64,000 bases of DNA, from assembly GCF_900113615.1 (NCBI RefSeq), contig NZ_FOPZ01000003.1, positions 186,001 through 250,000 of the forward strand, given 5' to 3'. Below the pieces are notes generated by a model. The model made no database searches. It had not been told where the DNA came from and was given only the letters and a program-made list of their open reading frames with translations. How positions within the stretch are numbered: position 1 is the first letter of the stretch; each line of letters opens with the position of its first letter. Shown here one piece after another: positions 36,238-44,489 of this stretch. A program made the position numbers and the translations under genes. This DNA comes from Halorubrum aquaticum. GTDB lineage: Archaea > Halobacteriota > Halobacteria > Halobacteriales > Haloferacaceae.

Positions 36238-37248
36238 TCACTCCCGGGCGTCGTACCGGGACACCGCGCGGTCCGCGCGCGTCGAGACGCCGTTCGGGTT
36301 GCGCGCGGGGCTTCGGTCGCGTGCCCGAGCGACGAGTCCGTCCGAACCCCCGGAGAGGATCCCGGTCAGCACGTCGCGGCCGTTCGAGACCCACCCCGAG
36401 GGCGTGGCCTCGCCGCGGACCACGTCGCGGGCGACGTCCACCGCGTCCGTGACCGCGTGCTTGCCCGTCCGGGCGAGCGCGGTCGGGCGGACCCCGTAGT
36501 TCTTGACGAGCCGGTACGCGAGCGCCCGGTACTTCCAGCCCCAGTCGCGGGCGGTCCGTCCGCCGTCGGCCGCGGTCGGGTTCGGCGGCTCCTCACGAAC
36601 CGCCATCCCGGGACGCCAGGCGACCTCGCGGTCCATCCGCGCGAGCCGGTGGGCGGCGTCCCGCGCGCCGCCGACCCGAAGGTACTCGTCGAACCCGTCG
36701 AGGTCACGGAGCGTCTCCCGGCGGAACGCGACGTTCCCGCCCGCGAAGTACGTCACCGACCGACCCGCGATCCGGCGGCGCTCCGGACCGTCCGGGCTTT
36801 CGGCCCCTCCGTCACCGCTTCCGTCCCCTCCGTCACCGCTTCCGTCCCCTCCGTCACCGCTTCCGTCCCCTCCGTCACCGCTTCCGTCCTCGTCGGTTTC
36901 GGACTCGGTCGATCGGACCGGTCCGGTCACCACGTCGGCGTCGGCGAGCCCCTCACGGACGCCCTCGAGCCACGACTCGTCGATCCGGTTGTCGTAATCG
37001 ACCAACGCGACCGCGTCGCCGCTCGCGACCTCGATGCCGGCGTTGCGGGCGACGTTGACGGTCCGGTCGGAGATCTCGACGAGCACGTCGACGTCGTCGC
37101 GGTCGCGAACCATTCCGGTGGTGCCGTCAGCGGACGGGCCGTTGACGACGACCACCTCCGTGTCGGGCGCATGCGCCGCCAGCGCGTCGAGGCAGGCGGC
37201 TAACCGGTCCCGACCGTTGAGCGTCGGGACGACGACCGACAGGTCCAT
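36238..37248 (-). CDS. GT2-family glycosyltransferase
   Basis: A 336-aa protein from ATG 37248 (MDLSVVVPTLNGRDRL); a start four codons upstream is also possible. GT-A fold motifs: VVVPTLNGRDRLAACLDAL, NVARNAGIEVASGDAVALVD and VDYDNRIDESWLEGV (DxD-like), then FAGGNVAFRRETLRDLDGF and REEPPNPTAADG. It is probably membrane-associated through its C-terminal basic helix. Likely transfers a sugar to a lipid-linked or surface glycan. About residues 124-148 form a perfect hexapeptide repeat (GDGSGD-type), encoded by an 18-bp tandem repeat at 36805-36890. Confidence 0.88.
   Translation of the reverse strand: MDLSVVVPTLNGRDRLAACLDALAAHAPDTEVVVVNGPSADGTTGMVRDRDDVDVLVEISDRTVNVARNAGIEVASGDAVALVDYDNRIDESWLEGVREGLADADVVTGPVRSTESETDEDGSGDGGDGSGDGGDGSGDGGDGSGDGGAESPDGPERRRIAGRSVTYFAGGNVAFRRETLRDLDGFDEYLRVGGARDAAHRLARMDREVAWRPGMAVREEPPNPTAADGGRTARDWGWKYRALAYRLVKNYGVRPTALARTGKHAVTDAVDVARDVVRGEATPSGWVSNGRDVLTGILSGGSDGLVARARDRSPARNPNGVSTRADRAVSRYDARE
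36805..36890. repeat. 18-bp tandem repeat inside the glycosyltransferase gene
   Basis: Four near-perfect copies of an 18-bp unit (CCGTCACCGCTTCCGTCC plus variants), encoding Gly-Asp-Gly-Ser-Gly-Asp-type hexapeptides in frame. The repeat number can change by slippage without shifting the frame, so length may vary between strains. Confidence 0.85.
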
Positions 37249-37316
37249 ACGCGTGTCCATCGGGTCGAGGATAAAAAAGGGCTCCGTGGTGAGACGACGA
37301 GCGCGGTCGATCCGAA

Positions 37317-37589
37317 CTAGACCGTCAGGAAGTAGACCTGTTTGCGGGCGTCCTTGAAGCTGTACCGGGAGTCGACGAGCTCCTCCTCCTCCAGACGGTT
37401 GAGCGCGTAGCGAACGGTGCGGTCGGGCAGGAGCGACTCCTCGGCGAGTCCGCCCTGCGAGAGGGGCGCGTCGCCCTCCAGGACCTTCGCGACGAGCTTG
37501 GCGCTCGGCGGGAGTTCGCGCAGGCGGTCGCGGTATTCGCTCTCGGAGAGACGGTCTGTTTCGGCTGATCCCACGGGACTGGTACTCAT
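37317..37589 (-). CDS. Small winged-helix (MarR-like) DNA-binding protein
   Basis: A 90-aa protein. The helix-turn-helix spans about 34-78: AKLVAKVLEGDAPLSQGGLA, ESLLPDRTVRYALNRLEEEELV, followed by the wing SRYSFKDARKQVYFLT. No ligand domain. Similar one-domain regulators are common in haloarchaea and annotated as MarR-type HTH. An AT-rich stretch (37620-37670, with TTATTATATAAGG) is the promoter area shared with the divergent methyltransferase gene. Targets unknown. Confidence 0.82.
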   Translation of the reverse strand: MSTSPVGSAETDRLSESEYRDRLRELPPSAKLVAKVLEGDAPLSQGGLAEESLLPDRTVRYALNRLEEEELVDSRYSFKDARKQVYFLTV

Positions 37590-37794
37590 ACGTCCGGAAA
37601 AACTCCCGATCGGTGGTAAAGGTTGGCTACATATGGAAGTATACGATCGTTATTATATAAGGTGTTAATATCACGATCGCCCGGCCGCTCCCGCGGCCAT
37701 CCGGTCGGCCCCCGAGCGGTCGGGGCGACGAGGACGGCTTCCGGCGACGCACATCCAGTACGGTTTTGGTCGTTCGGCGTCCACCGGAGACAAC

Positions 37795-38511
37795 GTGAAG
37801 GGTCAGGACTGGTATCAGGCCGACGAGGTCGCCGAGGAGTACGAGGACCTCCGCTTTTCGGGCGGCGGGGCCCTCATCGACCGGCGCGAGAGGGAGGCGG
37901 TGCTCTCCGCGCTCGGACCGATCGACGACGGCCACCGGGTGTTGGAGGTCGCCTGCGGCACCGGTCGGTTCACGACCATGCTCGCCGACCGAGGAGCGGA
38001 CATCGTCGGACTCGACATCTCCAGGGAGATGCTCGAACAGGGCCGCGAGAACGCGGCCGACGCCGGCCTCTCCGGCACCGTCGAGTTCCTGCGGGGTGAC
38101 GCCTCCAGACTGCCGTTTCCCGACGACCACTTCGACTCGGTGGTCGCGATGCGTTTCTTCCACCTGATGGACGACCCGCTCGAGTTCATGCGGGAGCTCC
38201 GCCGGGTGAGCAGCGAGCAGGTGTTCTTCGACACGTTCAACGCCCGCAGCCTCCGGGTGCTGTACACGTGGCTGCTCCCGATGGGCTCCCGGCTCTACTC
38301 GGAACGACAGGTCGCGGACCTGCTCGGGGAAGTCGACATGACTCTCGCGGGCGAGGAACACGACTTCGTGTTGCCCTACGGGTTCTACCGCGGGCTCCCG
38401 AGCGTCGTCGCGAAACCCTTCCGGGCCGTCGACGAACTGATCGGGAACACGGTCCCCGGCGACTACGTCGCCTCGGTCTCCTACTGGGACGCCCGGATCG
38501 CGGACGAGTAG
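37795..38511 (+). CDS. Class I SAM-dependent methyltransferase (UbiE-like)
   Basis: A 238-aa protein from GTG 37795 (VKGQDWYQADEVAEEYEDL). Motif I is HRVLEVACGTGRFTTML, then IVGLDISREMLEQGRE with the ribose-binding Asp, RGDASRLPFPDDHFDSVVA (motif II region) and VVAMRFFHLMDDPLEF. The pattern is that of methyltransferase domain 11 enzymes acting on quinones or small molecules. The C-terminal part has hydrophobic patches but no clear membrane helix. Divergent from the small MarR-like gene, with a shared AT-rich promoter region. Confidence 0.87.
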   Translation: MKGQDWYQADEVAEEYEDLRFSGGGALIDRREREAVLSALGPIDDGHRVLEVACGTGRFTTMLADRGADIVGLDISREMLEQGRENAADAGLSGTVEFLRGDASRLPFPDDHFDSVVAMRFFHLMDDPLEFMRELRRVSSEQVFFDTFNARSLRVLYTWLLPMGSRLYSERQVADLLGEVDMTLAGEEHDFVLPYGFYRGLPSVVAKPFRAVDELIGNTVPGDYVASVSYWDARIADE

Positions 38512-38583
38512 GCCACCGACTCACGGGGAAACGAGTCGCCGGAAGGAAACGCCTCGCGGACCGAACTCGCCGACTCGGTCCGT

Positions 38584-38991
38584 CTAGACGTCCTCGTCTA
38601 TCACTTCGCCGACCGCGAAGTTCGATTTCACTTCCGTCACCTCGATCTTCACGCGCTCGCCGACCTCCGTGTCGGGGACGATGATCACGTATCCGCGCTC
38701 GACGCGGGCGATCCCGTCGCCCTGCTTGCCGAGGTCCTCGATCTCCACGTACCGCATCTCGCCGGGTTCGACCGGCGGCTGCGGGCCGTCGCCGGCGGAC
38801 GTGGACGCGTCGTCGCGCTCGGCGACCCCGCCGTCGGTCCCGCCCCGCTCGATGAGCGCGACCCGATAGGTCTCGCCCGGCTCCACGGACCCGGTCTCGA
38901 CCTCGCGGCGCGGTACTTCCACGACGTACTCGCCGTCCTCCTCGCGGACGTCGGCGCTGAACAGACAAAGGAGCTTCTCGGAGATTTCCAT
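38584..38991 (-). CDS. TRAM-domain protein
   Basis: A 135-aa protein. The C-terminal ~60 residues are a TRAM domain: RYVEIEDLGKQGDGIARVERGYVIIVPD, then GERVKIEVTEVKSNFAVGEVI, the beta-barrel RNA-binding fold found alone in archaea and fused to RNA methyltransferases. The N-terminal half begins MEISEKLLCLFSADV and is linked by an acidic segment. Single TRAM proteins in archaea have been linked to RNA chaperone (cold-shock-like) activity. Divergent from the dapA-family gene across a 283-bp region containing a 26-bp tandem repeat. Confidence 0.9.
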   Translation of the reverse strand: MEISEKLLCLFSADVREEDGEYVVEVPRREVETGSVEPGETYRVALIERGGTDGGVAERDDASTSAGDGPQPPVEPGEMRYVEIEDLGKQGDGIARVERGYVIIVPDTEVGERVKIEVTEVKSNFAVGEVIDEDV

Positions 38992-39084
38992 GATATACTC
39001 CGACCGGTACGTCGAGACCGGCTATTATAGTTGTACCGCCGCCGACCCGTGAGCGTGTCCCGAGCGTCGTTCGGCCACCCCGTT

Positions 39085-39215
39085 CTCGATTCCCGCGTCC
39101 GACCCCCTGCTCTCGACTCCCGCATCCGAACCCTGCTCTCGACTCCCGCATCCGAACCCTGCCCTCGACTCCCGCATCCGAACCCTGCCCTCGACTCCCG
39201 CGTCCGGCCCCTCAC
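39085..39215. repeat. 26-bp tandem repeat, about five units, in a divergent promoter region
   Basis: Units recur every 26-27 bp with TCGA at 39086, 39113, 39139, 39165 and 39191. The core reads CTCGACTCCCGCATCCGAAC followed by CCTGC. Inner units are identical or nearly so; outer ones have diverged. There are no spacers, so it is not a CRISPR array. The period is not a multiple of three and the region has no good gene. It lies between divergent TRAM and dapA-like genes, 60 bp before the latter. Confidence 0.9.
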
Positions 39216-39274
39216 TCCCGGCAACCGCCGCGGAGGGACGAACGCCTTTGTGACGGCCTGCCGAATCGACACGC

Positions 39275-40180
39275 ATGACCGGACCCGAGTTCCGCCACGG
39301 AGCCGTCTCGCCCCCGATCGTGACGCCGTTCGACGCCGACGGCGACGTCGACGCCGACGCGCTCGCGAGCCACGCCGAGACGCTCGTCGACGCCGGCCTC
39401 GACGGGATCGTCCCCTGCGGGACGACCGGCGAGTTCGCCAGCCTGACCGACGCGGAGTACCGGACCGTGATCGAGACCGTCACCGAGGCCGTCGACGGGC
39501 GCGTCCCCGTGATCGCGGGCGCGGCGGACACGACGGTCTCGGGCGTGCGCGACCGCCTCGCGTTCGCCGAGTCCGTGGGTGCCGACGCGGGACTCGTCAC
39601 GCTTCCGTACTACCACACCTCGACCGCTCTCGAGGGCCAACGGGCGTTCCTCGAGGCCGTCGCCGACGACGCCCCGCTTCCCGTCTTCCTCTACGACATT
39701 CCCTCGACGGTCGGCGAGCCGATCGACCCCGGCGTGCTCGCCGACCTCGCCGACCACGAGTCGATCGTCGGGGCGAAGGACACGACCGGCGACGTCTCGG
39801 CGCTGGACGCGAAGATCCGCGCGACGCCCGACTCCTTCACCGTCTTTCAGGGGTTCGACTCCCAGCTGTATCCGAGCGTCTCCCTCGGCGTCGACGGCGG
39901 GATACACGCGCTCTCGCAGGTGATCCCCGAGGTCTTCGTCGCGCTCGGCGACGCGATCCGCGCCGGCGACGACGACCGCGCGCTGCGGCTTCACCGCCGG
40001 GCGATCGTCCCGCTCTTCGACCGGTGTGGCGAGCACGGCTTCGCGCCCGCGACCAAGGTCGCGGCCGTCCACCGCGGGTTCATCCCGGACCCGGCGGTCC
40101 GGCCGCCGCTGACGCTCCCGGACGAGGCGGCGCGCGAGGCGATCGCCGCCGACGTCGACGCGGCGCTGGACGCGGTGTGA
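39275..40180 (+). CDS. Dihydrodipicolinate synthase-family aldolase
   Basis: A 301-aa class I aldolase of the DapA/NAL/KDG-aldolase superfamily. Motifs: VPCGTTGEFASLTDAEYRTV (pyruvate carboxylate loop), VTLPYYHTS, LYDIPSTVG (the active-site Tyr of the family) and SIVGAKDTTGD with the Schiff-base lysine. Condenses pyruvate with an aldehyde or runs in reverse. The YDIP loop differs from YNVP of typical DapA, so a 2-keto-3-deoxy-sugar-acid aldolase or another role is equally possible. Not next to other lysine genes. Confidence 0.85.
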   Translation: MTGPEFRHGAVSPPIVTPFDADGDVDADALASHAETLVDAGLDGIVPCGTTGEFASLTDAEYRTVIETVTEAVDGRVPVIAGAADTTVSGVRDRLAFAESVGADAGLVTLPYYHTSTALEGQRAFLEAVADDAPLPVFLYDIPSTVGEPIDPGVLADLADHESIVGAKDTTGDVSALDAKIRATPDSFTVFQGFDSQLYPSVSLGVDGGIHALSQVIPEVFVALGDAIRAGDDDRALRLHRRAIVPLFDRCGEHGFAPATKVAAVHRGFIPDPAVRPPLTLPDEAAREAIAADVDAALDAV

Positions 40181-40198
40181 GGGGAGCGGCCGGCGTTT

Positions 40199-41023
40199 TC
40201 ATCCGCCGCCGACCGGCGTCCCGTCCACGTTCTTCGGTCCCTCGGAGTCGAAGACGACGACGTCGCCGTCGGCCCGCTCGGCGGCGGACGGGTCGTAGCC
40301 GTCACGCACCGCGATCGCTTCCTCCAGCTCCCGAATCGCCCGCTCCTTGAGTGCCGCCGCCAGCGACTCGGCGTCCGCACGGGAGATCTCCCTGCCGAGC
40401 CCCTCGCACTCGTGGGCGCGGACCATCCCCTCGCCGTCGACCGCCTCGCCCATCGGCTGGCTCGTCCCGCCGAGCGCGACGCTGAAGGGGTAGGTCCGAC
40501 AGATGAGCGGCCGGGAGTCGTGGACGGTACAGGCGCCCCGTCCGTCCGTCTCCTCGTAGAAGGTACAGTCGCCGCAGTCGTCGGTCGCGAGCGCCCATTC
40601 GAAGGTCTCGCCCGCTGGCTCGCCGTTTTCGTCCTCCGAAAGCCCGTACGGCATGGGGCGGGCCACGTCGCGCCAGTCGTACGCCTCGCCGAAGGCGTCC
40701 TCGGCGGCGTCGGCGACCTCGCGGACCTCGTCGGGAAAGACCGTCGCGGTGTGCGGCTCGCGATCGTCGCCGGCGCGGTCGCCGTGGCAGTCGCCGTCAC
40801 CGGCGCGGTCGTCGTCGCCGGCGCGGTCGCCGTCGGCTACCTCCTCGCCGTCGGCCTCGCCTTCCCCCTCGCCGGCCGGTGCCCCGCCCGGTTCGTCCGG
40901 GGCGTACCCCGTACAGCAGCCGCCACAGCGCGTGCACTCGAACCCGATCGACTCGATCGCGTCGGCCAGCTCGGCCACGTCGAGGTCGCGGGCACGGTCG
41001 AGTTCGGTTTCGAGCGGTTCCAT
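40199..41023 (-). CDS. YkgJ-family Cys-cluster protein
   Basis: A 274-aa protein. The N-terminal CTRCGGCCTGY at about residues 31-41 and the later CTFYEETDGRGACTVHDSRP with CRTYPF form the C-x(2)-C-x(2)-CC...C...C...C set of the YkgJ family, thought to bind zinc or an Fe-S cluster. A very acidic low-complexity insert, about residues 45-92 (rich in Gly, Asp, Arg repeats), separates the first cluster from the rest. Function unknown; homologues occur near metal and flagellar genes in bacteria. Divergent from the DUF5788-like gene, 102 bp away. Confidence 0.87.
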   Translation of the reverse strand: MEPLETELDRARDLDVAELADAIESIGFECTRCGGCCTGYAPDEPGGAPAGEGEGEADGEEVADGDRAGDDDRAGDGDCHGDRAGDDREPHTATVFPDEVREVADAAEDAFGEAYDWRDVARPMPYGLSEDENGEPAGETFEWALATDDCGDCTFYEETDGRGACTVHDSRPLICRTYPFSVALGGTSQPMGEAVDGEGMVRAHECEGLGREISRADAESLAAALKERAIRELEEAIAVRDGYDPSAAERADGDVVVFDSEGPKNVDGTPVGGG

Positions 41024-41125
41024 ACCTCCGATCGCGGCCCGATCGGGTTAACGTCGTTCCTTCCCGGGACCACGGGACGATCGACGGCGAAGGAGCGAAG
41101 TGCGACCGCCTCCTACGCCCCGGTC

Positions 41126-41566
41126 GTGAGAGAGTACGAGCGGAAGGGACTCTTAGAGCGCGTCGAGCGCGAGGCGGCCACTGTCGGCGCGCGGATCCCG
41201 GAGGAGATCGAGGTCCAGGGGGAGCCGATCGACCTTCAGTCGTTCGTCTTCGAGATCAAGCGGCGGGAGACGGTCCCGCCGGGCGAGCGGGACCGCGTCG
41301 AGCGGGCGAAACGGAACCTCCGCCGCGAGCGGCTCGAGCGGCTCGAGCGCATCGAGGAGAACGAGGTGAGCTACGAGCGCGGCGAGGAGCTCGCGGCGTC
41401 GATCATCGGGATCGACCGCGCGCTGGAGGCGCTGGAGGGGCTGAACGCGCCGGACCCGGAGACCGAGGCGGAACGGCAGGCTGCCGCCGACCGGAAACGG
41501 TGGATGAACTTCCTGAAGAAGGCGCTCGGCCGCGATGACGCCGGGGGCGGCCGCACGCGGTTTTAG
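41126..41566 (+). CDS. DUF5788-like haloarchaeal protein
   Basis: A 146-aa, mostly helical and highly charged protein from GTG 41126 (VREYERKGLLERVEREA). The first third contains GARIPEEIEVQGEPIDLQSF, the rest is a long charged helix (RRERLERLERIEENEVSYE) and a C-terminal amphipathic segment RKRWMNFLKKALG. Similar proteins are found only in haloarchaea and have no known function. Its stop codon overlaps that of the convergent Rieske gene (TTAG shared at 41563-41566), so transcription of one runs into the other. Confidence 0.75.
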   Translation: MREYERKGLLERVEREAATVGARIPEEIEVQGEPIDLQSFVFEIKRRETVPPGERDRVERAKRNLRRERLERLERIEENEVSYERGEELAASIIGIDRALEALEGLNAPDPETEAERQAAADRKRWMNFLKKALGRDDAGGGRTRF

Positions 41567-42033
41567 TTTCCGGTGAAGTCGATCCGCGAGTCGCCGGCGT
41601 CGTCGTCGCGACGGCTCGGCCCGCGCCGGACGAACTCGTACGCGTCGTCCGCGAGGTACACCGCGCCGTCGTCGACCGCCACGTCGACGCCCTCGAGGAC
41701 CGCGCCCTCACAGGGTCCGAAGTTACAGTAGCCGGAGCCGCCCTCGAAGGTCGCGCCGTGTTTCTGACAGAACACCTCGCCGTTCCGGACGAACGCGCCC
41801 TCGTCCTTGTCGAGGCGCACGTCCGTCCAGTGTTGACAGTAGTTGCGGAACGCGGAGATGTCGCCGTCGAGCCGGAGCAGGATCGCCTCGGCCTCGACGC
41901 CCCCGTCGTCGTCCGCGCCCACGTCGCCGTCGCTCTCGGAGACCGAGTCCGGATCGACCGGGCGGAGCGTCACGAGAAGCGTGCTGTCCTCCGGCACCTC
42001 GTCGAGGGCGGCGATCCGCCGGTCCGCGTCCAT
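41563..42033 (-). CDS. Rieske [2Fe-2S] domain protein
   Basis: A 156-aa protein carrying both Rieske cluster motifs: NYCQHWTDV (Cys-x-His) and EVFCQKHGATF (Cys-x-x-His), about 20 residues apart. GYCNFGPCEGAVLEGVDV follows. No transmembrane helix or Tat signal, so it is a soluble ferredoxin-like electron carrier, not a bc1-complex subunit. Between the motifs and the N-terminus there is an acidic insert (about 30-48). Partner oxygenase or reductase not present next door. Convergent with the DUF5788-like gene, with overlapping stops. Confidence 0.92.
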   Translation of the reverse strand: MDADRRIAALDEVPEDSTLLVTLRPVDPDSVSESDGDVGADDDGGVEAEAILLRLDGDISAFRNYCQHWTDVRLDKDEGAFVRNGEVFCQKHGATFEGGSGYCNFGPCEGAVLEGVDVAVDDGAVYLADDAYEFVRRGPSRRDDDAGDSRIDFTGN

Positions 42034-42135
42034 ACGTTTCGGTGGCCCGCGCTCGATTTGAACGTTGCGCGTTCGAGTCCGTCGATCCCGTCGGTGCCGT
42101 CGGGATCGCGGTCCCGGCGCTCGGGGCGCTCGGAC

Positions 42136-43734
42136 TCAGATCCCCAGCCACTCGTCGTTTCGGATCGCGTACCCGTTCTCCCGGCAGACCTTCGCCGCCT
42201 GCCGTCGAACGTCTCGAGAGCCCGGAACACGCTCCTTCTCGGCCACCCGATCGACGATCCAGTCGGCGACGGCGTCGATCGCCTCGTCGTCGTCGTCACC
42301 GTCGACGTCCGCGAGCGCCCGGAACGTCCGCTCGTAGGCCTCTCGCTGTGACCGGCTCGTCTCGGCGTTCGGGAGTCGCGCGACCGCCTCCACGACCCGC
42401 TTCATCGCCGTGGCCACGGTCGGTCGCTGAATGCGGTTCCTGACCGCGGCGGGCGAGTCGAACGACTCCGCCGGCGCGTCCGGGATGAGGTCCGCGATCG
42501 TGTACGTTTCGACGACGGACTCGATCTCGCGGTCGCCGACCGCGGAGACGACCTCGGCCCCCGTCGCCGGGAACTCCACGGATTCGAGCTCCGTCTCGAA
42601 GTAGGCGAGCGTCGAGGCGTCGACCGGCGGTTCGGTCTCGTCGCCCCGCTCGAGTTCCGCGGCGATCTCGCGCTCGCGCTGGCGTCGCTCCTCGTCGTGG
42701 GCCTGTTTGTCTCGGCCGCTCTTGTCGTCTGCCATCCCCGATCTACGGGTCCGAGCCGGATAGTCCTGTGGGCGAGATGACGGGTCCGTTCGGGTCTGCG
42801 GCGTGTCGCCGTCGTAACACGCCGCCTCCACGCGTCGGTCGAACAGCCGCGAGAGCAGCGTCGTGAGCGGGCCGGAGACGCCCTCTCCCTCGCCGTCGAC
42901 GGCGATCCCGTCGACCGTCCGAACCGGGCGGATCCCCCACGTCGCGTTCGCGAGGAAGACCTCGTCGGCCTCGCGCACCTCGCTCGGGGCGTAGTTCCCC
43001 TCCTCGACCGGGATCCCCTCCTCCTCGGCGACGTCGATCACCTCGGTGCGAACCACGCGCGGGACGACCGGACCGTCGAGCGAGGGCGTCTCGAGCCCCT
43101 CGCCGTCGGTGAAAAAGAGGGTCGAGTCCGCCCCGCCGACGACGTCGCCGTCGGCGTCGGAAAGCAGCGCCTCGTCCGCGCCCGTCACCCGGAGTTCGAG
43201 CCGCGCGAGGACCTCGTTCACCCGGGCGTGAGTCGTCGCGTCGGCCGGGACCGCCCGTTCCGGCGTCTTCCGGGTCTTGACCGTCTGGAGCGTCGCCGGC
43301 TCGTCGAAGACCGGATCCGACCCGACCCCACCCCTCGGAAGCGGACGGACCGCCACGACGACCGTCGGGTCGCTCTCGACTCGCGGATCGAACCGGTCTG
43401 CGGTCCCGTCGCGGTCGGACCCGTTCGCCGGGCGACCGCGGGTGACGGAGACCTCACAGACCGCGTCCGACAGGCCGTTCGCTTCGAGCGTCTCGTCGAT
43501 CCGGTCCCGCAACTCCGCGTCCGAGAGACCGTGGTCGATCGAGAGCGCCTCACAGCTCCGGGCCAGTCGGTCGGCGTGTCGGTCCCAGCGGAACACGGTT
43601 CCGCCGTACGCTCGTGCGGTCTCGCGGGCAGCGTCGCCGTAGCGGAACCCGCGGTCCTCGACGTGGACCGTCGCCGACCCCGCGGGCACGACCTCGCCGT
43701 CGACGTGGTATCGCCGGTCCGGATCGCCGCTCAT
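42136..43734 (-). CDS. Degenerate aminodeoxychorismate lyase (PabC-like) fused in frame to a DUF5789-like domain
   Basis: A single 532-aa open frame. Residues 1-300 align with haloarchaeal PabC (YHVDGEVVPAGSATVHVEDR, then ADEALLSDADGDVV, LLSRLF). The position where PabC has the PLP lysine (about S-A-K-T-H-N-Y-L-N-G) reads D-A-T-T-H-A-R-V-N-E, giving Thr at residue 167 (codon ACG at 43234-43236). Other conserved spots are changed too: GATSN to GGADST and PGVTR to PRVVR. The frame then runs, without a stop, through intergenic-like sequence (about 302-333) into a DUF5789-like domain beginning MADDKSGRD at residue 334 (internal ATG at 42735), which ends AKVCRENGYAIRNDEWLGI. The two parts are probably separate genes in relatives. 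The second part may still be made from its own start. Confidence 0.8.
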   Translation of the reverse strand: MSGDPDRRYHVDGEVVPAGSATVHVEDRGFRYGDAARETARAYGGTVFRWDRHADRLARSCEALSIDHGLSDAELRDRIDETLEANGLSDAVCEVSVTRGRPANGSDRDGTADRFDPRVESDPTVVVAVRPLPRGGVGSDPVFDEPATLQTVKTRKTPERAVPADATTHARVNEVLARLELRVTGADEALLSDADGDVVGGADSTLFFTDGEGLETPSLDGPVVPRVVRTEVIDVAEEEGIPVEEGNYAPSEVREADEVFLANATWGIRPVRTVDGIAVDGEGEGVSGPLTTLLSRLFDRRVEAACYDGDTPQTRTDPSSRPQDYPARTRRSGMADDKSGRDKQAHDEERRQREREIAAELERGDETEPPVDASTLAYFETELESVEFPATGAEVVSAVGDREIESVVETYTIADLIPDAPAESFDSPAAVRNRIQRPTVATAMKRVVEAVARLPNAETSRSQREAYERTFRALADVDGDDDDEAIDAVADWIVDRVAEKERVPGSRDVRRQAAKVCRENGYAIRNDEWLGI

Positions 43735-43770
43735 TCGCGTCGTCGGATCGGACCGCGGACGGGAGCCACC

Positions 43771-44379
43771 TCAGAACTCCTTGGCGCGGTCGATCCACTT
43801 GGCGGCGCGCTTCTCGCCGATGCTCGCGCCCTCGGCCACGTCGGCGGGATCGGCCGCCGCGAGGTCCTCGACGGTGTCGATCCCGATCTTCCCGAGCCGC
43901 TCGCCGTACGCCGGGCCGATCCCCTTGATCCGGTCGACGGGATCGCCGTCGACCTCGTCCGCCGATTCGTCCTCGACGGTTTCGGCGGCATCGTCCTCGG
44001 CGGCATCGCCGTCCTCGAGCGTCTCCTCGTCGGATCCCGCCGCGTCGGTGTCGGCGTCGGCGTCGGATCCCGCCGCGTCGGTCTCGTCCTCGCGGGCGAC
44101 CGCGTCCTCGATCTCCTCTTCGTCCTCGGTGGCTTCCTCCCCGTCCGCGACGGCGGCCGCGGTCTTCGTGTCGTCGGCTTCGCTCCCGTCGGCCGGTTCG
44201 TCCCTATCGGTCGCTTCGTCCTCCTCGACCGGTTCGTCCCCGTCGATCGCTTCGCTCTCCTCGACCGGCTCGCTTCCGTCGGCGTCCCGCTCGACGGTCA
44301 CCGTCGTCTCCCCGCTCTCGCCGTCTGACGAGTCGCTCCCGAACCCGAGCTTCTCCTTGATCTTCTTCAGCAGGGCCAT
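43771..44379 (-). CDS. Helix-hairpin-helix protein with long acidic linker
   Basis: A 202-aa protein from ATG 44379 (MALLKKIKEKLGFGSDSS). The N-terminal amphipathic segment is followed by ~115 acidic low-complexity residues with repeated units such as DAAGSDADAD and EPVEEDEA. The C-terminal ~55 residues are a double HhH-like domain: DRIKGIGPAYGERLGKIGIDTVEDLA and AADPADVAEGASIGEKRAAKWIDRA, matching the helix-hairpin-helix modules that bind DNA or act in nucleotide-excision-type proteins. Function of the whole is unknown. Lies directly downstream of the pabC-like fusion on the same strand reading away, 36 bp from its start. Confidence 0.82.
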   Translation of the reverse strand: MALLKKIKEKLGFGSDSSDGESGETTVTVERDADGSEPVEESEAIDGDEPVEEDEATDRDEPADGSEADDTKTAAAVADGEEATEDEEEIEDAVAREDETDAAGSDADADTDAAGSDEETLEDGDAAEDDAAETVEDESADEVDGDPVDRIKGIGPAYGERLGKIGIDTVEDLAAADPADVAEGASIGEKRAAKWIDRAKEF

Positions 44380-44489
44380 TGGGTTCCGATACACGCGCCC
44401 GATATTTAAAGGCCCGCGACGGATCCGCCCGCGGAAGCCTCGGGTGCCGGTCTCGCCGCGGTTAAGTCGTCGCAGGCACACGATCTGCC

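Noticed and set aside
39085-39215. CRISPR array
   Set aside because: The 26-bp units are directly adjacent with no unique spacers, and there are no cas genes.
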